Positions 1-5,398 of a stretch of 7,322 bases of DNA are shown here, piece after piece (positions within the stretch are counted from its first letter, which is position 1; every line of letters begins with the position of its first letter). The translations under genes and the position numbers were made by a program. Under the pieces are notes generated by a model. That model was not told the DNA's origin. It searched no databases and worked only from the letters and a program-made list of their open reading frames with translations. Origin of the DNA: an uncultured Prevotella sp. (GTDB taxonomy: Bacteria > Bacteroidota > Bacteroidia > Bacteroidales > Bacteroidaceae); NCBI GenBank assembly GCA_934230685.1, contig CAKQFF010000097.1, positions 1-7,322 of the forward strand, read 5' to 3'.

Positions 1-354
1 TTGCGGACGTTTAACTACAAGTTTGCCGGGCTTTAGTGTAAGAGGGATGTGGAAACCATTTTGGGTGTATGTACCTTTAATCTCGCCGTTCTCCATTTTT
101 CCCTCGAACGTTGCGCCAATCATCGCTACAGTCACCTTGATTGTGCCGTCGTCTTTTGTGGTCTTTTCTGCCGGAATAACCTTGGCTCCTTGTGTTGGTG
201 AGTCGATGGTGCAGCCGTCGGCTGAGAAGTTGAATACCAATGGAAGCTTTGTTCCCATTACGTTTAGTTCGCCATTCCATGCTCCTTGCTGGGCGTGGAT
301 GGAGAGCGATGCCAAAGCGAGTAAGGCAGAGGTTAATAATCTTGTTATTCTCAT
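1..354 (-). CDS. Secreted protein, N-terminal part of a probable alpha/beta hydrolase (partial, 3' end off window)
   Basis: The frame is open from the ATG at 354-352 to the window edge, giving 118 codons and no stop. Residues 1-22 form a signal peptide: a basic start (MRITR), a Leu/Ala-rich core, then SIHA before QQ, a likely signal peptidase I site. The mature part (GAWNGELNVMG, KLPLVFNF, DSPTQGAKVIP, GTYTQNGFHIPL, then VVKRPQ) matches my memory of the roughly 100-residue beta-rich domain that precedes the catalytic domain in exported alpha/beta hydrolases of Bacteroides and Prevotella. In those proteins the hydrolase fold starts soon after the (K)RPQ motif. The nucleophile elbow and catalytic triad would lie outside the window, so enzyme activity is inferred. 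A stand-alone secreted beta-sandwich protein is the alternative. The gene sits 112 nt past greA, behind an inverted repeat, and is probably a separate unit. No convincing promoter was found. Confidence 0.62.
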   Translation of the reverse strand, partial: MRITRLLTSALLALASLSIHAQQGAWNGELNVMGTKLPLVFNFSADGCTIDSPTQGAKVIPAEKTTKDDGTIKVTVAMIGATFEGKMENGEIKGTYTQNGFHIPLTLKPGKLVVKRPQ

Positions 355-377
355 AGTAACAAATATGTTTAAATGAA

Positions 378-447
378 AAATGACAATTAATAATGGATAG
401 TGATAAGTGGGAATGCTAATCTTGTTATCCATTATCAATTGTCATTT
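378..447 (-). repeat. 22-bp near-perfect AT-rich inverted repeat between greA and the hydrolase gene; possible greA terminator
   Basis: The arms are 378-399 and 426-447, around a 26-nt spacer. They match at 21 of 22 positions. The one mismatch (389 against 436) is A/C on the plus strand but becomes a G-U wobble in minus-strand RNA, so the hairpin is complete in the greA-sense transcript. It starts 19 nt past the greA stop. On the minus strand the second arm runs into a U-rich tract (UUUUUCAUUU), so a terminator role for pbp1A-greA is plausible. The arm core (TGACAATT, ATAATGGATA) also resembles short AT-rich palindromic repeats that I recall from Prevotella and Bacteroides intergenic DNA, so it may be a dispersed repeat. 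The sequence shows the repeat itself; both functions are inferred. Confidence 0.6.
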
Positions 448-466
448 ATAAAATTGTAATTTTAAA

Positions 467-931
467 TTAAAGTGCCACCTCGTCGATGCGCAGCTTAAGC
501 GTTCCTGCTGGCACTCTTACCTCTACAACATCCTCCACTTTCTTGTTGAGCAGAGCCTGTGCAATAGGCGACTTAATAGAAATCTTGCCCTCGGTGAGGT
601 TGGCTTCAGATGCGCTCACTATGGTGTAGGCCATGCTGCGGTTGTTGTTGAGATTGGTGATTTTCACCTTGCTAAGTATTCCCACAACGTCGCCTTTAAG
701 TCGCGACTTGTCGATGACGCGGGCGTTCTCGAGCACCTTCTGCTTGTAGCGTATACGGCCTAAAAGACGGCCTTGCTCACGTTTTGCGGCATGATATTCA
801 AAGTTCTCGCTAAGGTCGCCCTTGTCGCGTGCTTCGGCAATGGCATCACGCACCTGTGGAAGCTCCACAAGTTCCATCTGGCGCAGTTCGGCTACGAGAT
901 TGTCGTAGCACTCTTGAGACATATATTCCAT
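467..931 (-). CDS. greA: Transcription elongation factor GreA
   Basis: This 154-aa protein is close to the usual GreA length (about 157). GreA enters the secondary channel of backtracked RNA polymerase and stimulates cleavage of the extruded RNA 3' end, rescuing stalled complexes. The N-terminal coiled-coil hairpin spans about residues 5-75. Its acidic tip reads GDLSENFEYHAAK, with D39, E42 and E45 matching E. coli D41, E44 and E47, which hold the catalytic magnesium. The C-terminal FKBP-like domain covers about 80-154 and contains the family segment ISIKSPIAQALL. The ATG at 931 is preferred over an in-frame ATG three codons later, because MEYMS fits the MAYMS-type start I recall in Bacteroides GreA. 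The gene begins 24 nt after the PBP stop, behind a purine-rich leader, and probably shares its transcript. The helical hairpin after the tip (residues 51-65) is unusually basic, and the ERP/RRP found near residue 25 in relatives reads ELP here. Confidence 0.95.
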   Translation of the reverse strand: MEYMSQECYDNLVAELRQMELVELPQVRDAIAEARDKGDLSENFEYHAAKREQGRLLGRIRYKQKVLENARVIDKSRLKGDVVGILSKVKITNLNNNRSMAYTIVSASEANLTEGKISIKSPIAQALLNKKVEDVVEVRVPAGTLKLRIDEVAL

Positions 932-955
932 TTTCTCTTTTCTATCTTCTTTCTC

Positions 956-3448
956 TTATAAATCTTCAAAATTCACTACCTGCTCCTTCGGGCGTTTCGG
1001 TTCCTTCTTAGGAGTGGTTGGCTGTTCGTTTCCATTTTCTACATTGGCTTCAGGCAGTTTGCGCTCAACAGGATTTCCATCCTCATCGAGGATAATCTCT
1101 TCCTCAATGTCCACACTGTCGCGACGAGTTGTGTCAACCTTTGCGCGAGGCACGTAGCTCTGGCAATTGTACATTGAAGAGATGATGTCTGCATCTTTTG
1201 ATTTGCCAAATTTGGCGTGGTATTTCTCGAAGGCAGGGTCTTTAAGCACCGACTCAAGGAAATATCCACAGATAGGCAAGGCTGTGCGTGCGCCTTGGCC
1301 GAGAGCACCTGTACGGAAGTGTATGCAACGATATTCGCCGCCAACCCATGCTCCTACAACAAGATTAGGACTCACGCCCATGAACCATGCGTCGGAATGG
1401 TTGTTGGATGTTCCTGTTTTGCCGCCCCAGTCGGTGTCGCGATATTGTCCTACGTATCCGTTAAGACTCTGTGATGTGCCGCCTGGCTCGCGTAGGCCGC
1501 CCATGAGGAGTTGCTGCATGAAGAATGCACTCTTATATGGAATAACCTGCTCCTCATTGATTGGTGAGTTGTAGATTTCCTTGCCGTTGCGGTCGACAAT
1601 GCGAGTTACGATTTGACGCTTTACGTATTTTCCGTCGTTGGCAACAGTAGAGTAGGCATTGGCAAGCTCGAGCAGATTAACGTCGCTTGAGCCGAGTGGC
1701 AAGGATGGAGTCTCATCGAGGGGACTCATGATACCCATCTTATGGGCAGTCTCAGCAATGCGCGAAACACCCATTTCTATACCTAAGCGCACAGCCACAG
1801 AATTGATACTTCTTGCAAATGCGCCCTTTAAGGGAACAGAGTCGCCAGAGAATGAACCATTGGCGTTGCCTGGTGTCCAAGTGACTTCTTTGCCTAACTT
1901 TTTGTCGAACACCTGCATAGAGATGTACTCGTCGCGACGCTTGTCGCAAGGCGTAAGGCCTTGGTTCATAGCCTCGGTATAGACAAAGAGCTTGAATGTA
2001 GAACCGGGCTGTCGCATAGCAGTAACCTTGTCGTATTTCCACGACTTGAAGTCGATGTCGCCAACCCATGCCTTCACGGCTCCCGTCTGTGGCTCCATGG
2101 CGATGAATGCGCAGTGCATGAAATGAACCATGTAGCGTATGGAGTCCATGGTGGATATTTCCTTCTCGATAGTGCCCTTCTCATAGTCGAAGAGCTTCAC
2201 CTTGTGTGGCTTGTTGAGATAATACTCTATGGAGTCAGGATTATTGGGGAAGCGTGCGAGCAGATTCTTGTAGACAGGCAACTTCTGGGCAATGCCCTCA
2301 ATGAAGTTGGGTATTACGTTGTGGTTTTCATCCTGCCACGGCTCCTGATTGGCCCAGTGGTTGTTGAAGTTGCGCTGTACTTGCTTCATCTGCTTGATTG
2401 CAGCATCCTCGGCATACTTCTGAAGGCGTGAGTCGATGGTGGTGTAGATTTTCAAGCCAGATGTATAGAGGTCGTAGCCATTATCCCTACACCATGTCTT
2501 AAGCTCCGACGAAACAGCCTCGCGGAAATACAAGGCTTTGCCATCGTAGTTGCTCTCAACACTGTAGTTAAGTTTTATTGGGTCCTTGCTATACGACTCG
2601 TACTCGTCTCTTGAGATGTCGCCATGTCGCAGCATGTTGCTGAGTACAACATTTCGGCGGCGCAGAGAATTCTCGGGATTGGCAATAGGGTTGTAGTAGG
2701 TTGTTGCCTTGAGCATTCCCACAAGTACTGCCGCCTGGTCGGTGGTGAGTTCCTTAGGTGTGCAGTTGAAGTAGGTCTTGCACGCTGTCTTGATGCCGAA
2801 CGCGTTGGAACCGAAGTCAACGGTGTTGGCGTACATGGTGATAATCTCCTTCTTGCTGTGGGTGATTTCGAGCTTTGTGGCAATAATCCATTCCTTCGAC
2901 TTCATGATGAGCATGCGCACACCAGGGATATAGCCAAGAAGACCGGTGGAGTAGTCGGTACGCACACGGAACATGTTCTTGGCAAGCTGCTGAGTGATAG
3001 TGGAAGCTCCACGCGCGTCGTGGTGGAGAACAGCGTCCTTGACAGCTCCCACAAGTCCAGGATAGTCGATACCGTGATGACTGTAGAAACGCTCGTCCTC
3101 GGTTGCAACCAAGGCTTTGAAGAAAGCCGGATTTACCTCCTCGTATTCCACAGGAGTACGGTTCTCGTTGAAGAACTTGCCTATGAGCACTCCATCTGAA
3201 CTGTAAATCTCCGAAGCCTCATGGGTTTCGGGGTTCATGATGCTATAAAAACCTGGCGACTTACCAAAGAGCCACAGGAAGTTGATGTCTACCATTCCGA
3301 GGTAGACGATGAACGCAACAATACATGATGCGATACCAATGAGTGTCTTAGTGTACCAGGCTCTGCCTCGGTAGAGATTTCTGTACCAAGGAAAAAATCC
3401 CTTTATCTTTTTAAGACACGAGATGAGAATGTTTTTTATTTTTTTCAT
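956..3448 (-). CDS. Class A penicillin-binding protein 1A: bifunctional peptidoglycan glycosyltransferase / D,D-transpeptidase
   Basis: This 830-aa inner-membrane protein polymerises lipid II into glycan strands and cross-links them in the periplasm. A short basic cytoplasmic tail is followed by one transmembrane anchor at about residues 35-52. The GT51 domain covers about 80-260. It carries ATEDERFYSHHG with catalytic E117, GASTITQQLAKN (147-158), KSKEWIIATKLE with second acidic residue E186, and KKEIITMYANTVDFG (199-213). The transpeptidase domain covers about 440-740, with the SxxK motif STFK (nucleophile S483, K486), the SxN motif SIN (547-549) and KTGT (677-680). All catalytic motifs are intact. 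The last 65 or so residues form a low-complexity tail, first acidic and then Lys/Pro-rich. The 103-nt upstream gap holds a Bacteroidetes-type -7 box, so the gene probably heads its own unit with greA, 24 nt downstream. In Bacteroidetes this family may be labelled pbp1A, mrcA or ponA, so no symbol is given. Confidence 0.96.
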   Translation of the reverse strand: MKKIKNILISCLKKIKGFFPWYRNLYRGRAWYTKTLIGIASCIVAFIVYLGMVDINFLWLFGKSPGFYSIMNPETHEASEIYSSDGVLIGKFFNENRTPVEYEEVNPAFFKALVATEDERFYSHHGIDYPGLVGAVKDAVLHHDARGASTITQQLAKNMFRVRTDYSTGLLGYIPGVRMLIMKSKEWIIATKLEITHSKKEIITMYANTVDFGSNAFGIKTACKTYFNCTPKELTTDQAAVLVGMLKATTYYNPIANPENSLRRRNVVLSNMLRHGDISRDEYESYSKDPIKLNYSVESNYDGKALYFREAVSSELKTWCRDNGYDLYTSGLKIYTTIDSRLQKYAEDAAIKQMKQVQRNFNNHWANQEPWQDENHNVIPNFIEGIAQKLPVYKNLLARFPNNPDSIEYYLNKPHKVKLFDYEKGTIEKEISTMDSIRYMVHFMHCAFIAMEPQTGAVKAWVGDIDFKSWKYDKVTAMRQPGSTFKLFVYTEAMNQGLTPCDKRRDEYISMQVFDKKLGKEVTWTPGNANGSFSGDSVPLKGAFARSINSVAVRLGIEMGVSRIAETAHKMGIMSPLDETPSLPLGSSDVNLLELANAYSTVANDGKYVKRQIVTRIVDRNGKEIYNSPINEEQVIPYKSAFFMQQLLMGGLREPGGTSQSLNGYVGQYRDTDWGGKTGTSNNHSDAWFMGVSPNLVVGAWVGGEYRCIHFRTGALGQGARTALPICGYFLESVLKDPAFEKYHAKFGKSKDADIISSMYNCQSYVPRAKVDTTRRDSVDIEEEIILDEDGNPVERKLPEANVENGNEQPTTPKKEPKRPKEQVVNFEDL

Positions 3449-3533
3449 CTTCTATTGTATTGATTATCTGATAAAATGACGTAAGCTAGAGCCAGAGCTA
3501 TTGGCTTTGTCAAAATAAACATACTGAATTATG

Positions 3534-3541
3534 CAAAAGTA
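3534..3541 (-). promoter_or_regulatory. Candidate Bacteroidetes-type -7 promoter box for pbp1A-greA
   Basis: The minus strand reads TACTTTTG followed by CA, a full match to the TAnnTTTG -7 consensus of the Bacteroidetes primary sigma factor. It sits 85 nt before the pbp1A ATG, just past the miaA stop, in the only long gap before that gene. The upstream -33 element is weak: the nearest TTG (plus 3572-3574) is 30 nt from the box, longer than the usual spacing of roughly 20. The start site would fall near 3528, giving a leader of about 80 nt. The box match is seen directly; promoter activity is inferred. Confidence 0.5.
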
Positions 3542-3551
3542 CGAATTTTGT

Positions 3552-4460
3552 TTAATCTATTAGTTTTTTGTCAATATAATTTATGATTTCTTTAATGTTG
3601 TCGGGATTAAACCACGCAATGCTTTCATCTCGTTTAAACCACGTGAGCTGTTTGCGGCAATAGCGTCGTGAGTTGCTTTGAATCTTGAATATGGCTTGGT
3701 CGAGAGTGGTGAGTCCGTCAAGATATTCAAACATCTCCTTGTAGCCAACAGTATTTAGTGCATTGAGGTGGCGATGGTCGTATACGGCAAGTGCCTCCTG
3801 CTCAAGTCCGTCGTCAATCATCTGAAGCACACGGTCGTTGATGCGGTTGTAGAGCACTTCACGGTCGCGCGTAAGGCCAATCTTAAGAATGTTGAATGGT
3901 CGCTGCTTCTTCTCGTTTTGACGGAACGATGTGTAGGTATTGCCTGTCATGTGGCAAATCTCAAGTGCATGAACCACACGGCGGGGATTGTTGCGATCGA
4001 CTATTGCCCAATGCTCAGGATCAAGAACCTTAAGCTCCTCGACAAGTCGTGGCAGTCCCTCTTGCTCAAGTCTTTGTTTCATCCATTGGCGCGTATGGTC
4101 GTCGATGGTGGGAATATCGTCGATGCCGTTGCATACAGCGTCGATATACATCATCGATCCGCCACTCATTATAGCCATGTCGGAGGAAGGGAATAGCTTG
4201 TTGGTTAGGAGCTGCATCACCTGCTCTTCGTACATAGAGGCACTGTAGTAGTCGTCGATGTGGTGGGTGCCTACAAAGTAGTGCTTCACTCTCGACTGTT
4301 GCAGGGCTGTAGGTGCGGCTGTTCCAATGGGTAGCTCAGCGAAAATCTGCCTTGAGTCAGCATTTATAATAGGCACTCCAAGATGTTCGGCAATTTGAAG
4401 GCAAAGTTCGGTTTTGCCCACTCCCGTTGGACCAAGAATTACAATAAGAGTTTTGCTCAT
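3552..4460 (-). CDS. miaA: tRNA dimethylallyltransferase MiaA
   Basis: This 302-aa cytosolic enzyme transfers a dimethylallyl group to N6 of A37 in tRNAs that read codons starting with U, the first step toward ms2i6A. The N-terminal P-loop is GPTGVGKT (10-17), with NADSRQIF following (33-40), where D35 is the expected catalytic aspartate. GGSMMY (100-105) replaces the more usual GGTGLY. Further family motifs are [11 protein letters not shown] (157-167), TVGYKE (237-242) and the C-terminal [13 protein letters not shown] (265-277). The length is normal. The ATG at 4460 is chosen because [13 protein letters not shown] places the P-loop as in relatives; a GTG at 4511 would only add 17 residues that overlap the leader hairpin. 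The gene follows lpxA after 148 nt holding two stem-loops. No good promoter lies between them, so expression may come from readthrough of the lpx transcript. Confidence 0.95.
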   Translation of the reverse strand: MSKTLIVILGPTGVGKTELCLQIAEHLGVPIINADSRQIFAELPIGTAAPTALQQSRVKHYFVGTHHIDDYYSASMYEEQVMQLLTNKLFPSSDMAIMSGGSMMYIDAVCNGIDDIPTIDDHTRQWMKQRLEQEGLPRLVEELKVLDPEHWAIVDRNNPRRVVHALEICHMTGNTYTSFRQNEKKQRPFNILKIGLTRDREVLYNRINDRVLQMIDDGLEQEALAVYDHRHLNALNTVGYKEMFEYLDGLTTLDQAIFKIQSNSRRYCRKQLTWFKRDESIAWFNPDNIKEIINYIDKKLID

Positions 4461-4497
4461 GTTTTCGGATAGGGATGTTGCAGTGATAAAAACAATA

Positions 4498-4553
4498 GAG
4501 GCAATAGACACAACATTGGTTTATTGCAAGCACCCTGTTATTTCTATTGCCTC
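4498..4553 (-). terminator. Candidate intrinsic terminator or attenuator between lpxA and miaA
   Basis: A perfect 11-bp inverted repeat (GAGGCAATAGA at 4498-4508, TCTATTGCCTC at 4543-4553) extends inward past one mismatch by six more pairs (4510-4515 with 4536-4541), leaving a 20-nt loop. The pair 4511/4540 is C/A on the plus strand but G-U in minus-strand RNA, so the structure fits the lpx/miaA transcript best. On that strand the stem is followed at once by UAUUGUUUUU, a U-rich tract typical of intrinsic termination. It ends 37 nt before the miaA ATG. A T-run also follows the repeat on the plus strand, so a bidirectional terminator is possible. Function is inferred. Confidence 0.48.
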
Positions 4554-4577
4554 GTTTTTCTTATTATCTCTATATCT

Positions 4578-4602
4578 AGGTGGAGAATAGAAATCTCCAC
4601 TT
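4578..4602 (-). other. Short stem-loop just after lpxA
   Basis: GTGGAGA (4580-4586) and TCTCCAC (4594-4600) form a perfect 7-bp hairpin with a 7-nt loop, eight nt past the lpxA stop codon. No U-tract follows on the minus strand, so it is not a classical terminator by itself. It could protect the lpxA 3' end from exonucleases or act together with the larger stem-loop next to it. The hairpin is plain in the sequence; its role is inferred. Confidence 0.45.
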
Positions 4603-4608
4603 TGCGCT

Positions 4609-5379
4609 TTATCTAATGATTCCTCGTTTTGACGAAGACACAAAATCGATGATGTATTGCACTTCCTTGGTCACTTCAAGAGTCTTCTTGATTTCTTCAA
4701 TGCCTTCCGACATAATACCCTTGGAATAGAGAGTGCGGTAGGCGTTGTGTATAAGCTCAATCTGCTCGTTGGAGTAGCCGCGACGGCGCAAGCCGATCAG
4801 GTTTATTCCGCAGTATTTTGTAGGCTCTTTGCCTGCAATGATGAACGGAGGAATGTCCTGGCTGAAGCGACAACCGCCCTGAATCATCACGTAGCCAGCA
4901 ATACGGCAGAACTGGTGGCAGAGAACGTTGGCTGAGATAATGGCATTGTCGTCGACCACTACCTCGCCCGCAAGCTTAGTGGAGTTGCCGATGATGATGC
5001 CACTGCCAATCTCGCAGTCGTGGGCTATGTGAACACATTCCATGAGAAGGTTGTTGGAACCTACTACGGTCTCACCCTTAGATGCTGTACCGCGCGAAAT
5101 AGTGACGTTCTCGCGGATGCTGTTGTTGTCGCCAATCTTGCAGATTGTTTCCTCACCGCGGAACTTAAGGTCCTGAGGCTTGGTGGAGATGCTCGCACCT
5201 GGCATAAACTCGTTGTTGTTGCCTATGCGTGCTCCAAAATTGATGGTGACACTATTCTGAAGAATATTATTATCGCCTATTTCAACATTTTTGTCAATGT
5301 AGCAGAAAGGGCCTATAACGTTGTTGTCGCCAAGTTTTGCCTCGGGGTGAACATAGGCTAATGGGCTTATCTGATTCAT
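4609..5379 (-). CDS. lpxA: Acyl-ACP--UDP-N-acetylglucosamine O-acyltransferase LpxA
   Basis: This 256-aa soluble trimeric enzyme catalyses the first lipid A step, moving a 3-hydroxyacyl chain from ACP to the 3-OH of UDP-GlcNAc. Residues 1-185 are hexapeptide repeats of a left-handed beta helix (for example IGDNNIL, IGNNNEF, VGSNNLL). HIAHDC (117-122) carries catalytic H120, equivalent to E. coli H125. CHQFC (154-158) and QDIPPFIIAG (174-183) are further family segments. The C-terminal helical domain starts at about residue 190 (GINLIGLRRRGYS) and ends in SSSKRGIIR, as in E. coli. By hand alignment, the hydrocarbon-ruler position (E. coli G173) is Gly168, which fits a long acyl chain such as the C15-C17 hydroxy acids of Bacteroidetes lipid A; the length preference is inferred. 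The gene starts 19 nt after lpxC/fabZ, so the two are very likely cotranscribed. Confidence 0.97.
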   Translation of the reverse strand: MNQISPLAYVHPEAKLGDNNVIGPFCYIDKNVEIGDNNILQNSVTINFGARIGNNNEFMPGASISTKPQDLKFRGEETICKIGDNNSIRENVTISRGTASKGETVVGSNNLLMECVHIAHDCEIGSGIIIGNSTKLAGEVVVDDNAIISANVLCHQFCRIAGYVMIQGGCRFSQDIPPFIIAGKEPTKYCGINLIGLRRRGYSNEQIELIHNAYRTLYSKGIMSEGIEEIKKTLEVTKEVQYIIDFVSSSKRGIIR

Positions 5380-5398
5380 CTTCGAATATTTTAGTTAA

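Noticed and set aside
360..367. CATATTTG as a -7 box for the hydrolase gene
   Set aside because: It has one mismatch to TAnnTTTG and lies only five nt before the ATG, so the transcript would start at or inside the start codon.
2624..3199. Plus-strand open frame (191 codons) opposite the GT51 domain of the PBP
   Set aside because: It is antisense to intact catalytic motifs of the PBP and shows no recognisable domain.
3430..3448. A6 and A7 runs at the start of pbp1A as a phase-variation tract
   Set aside because: The runs are short, encode a normal Lys-rich N-terminus (MKKIKN), and the gene is an intact core cell-wall enzyme. Bacteroidetes have AT-rich starts in many genes.
3490..3506. Small inverted repeat (AGCCA/TGGCT) in the pbp1A leader
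   Set aside because: Five base pairs with a 7-nt loop is within chance expectation and no further pairing supports it.
4461..4511. GTG start that would extend MiaA by 17 residues
   Set aside because: The extra residues precede the normal MiaA N-terminus and overlap the stem-loop. The ATG at 4460 matches the family start.
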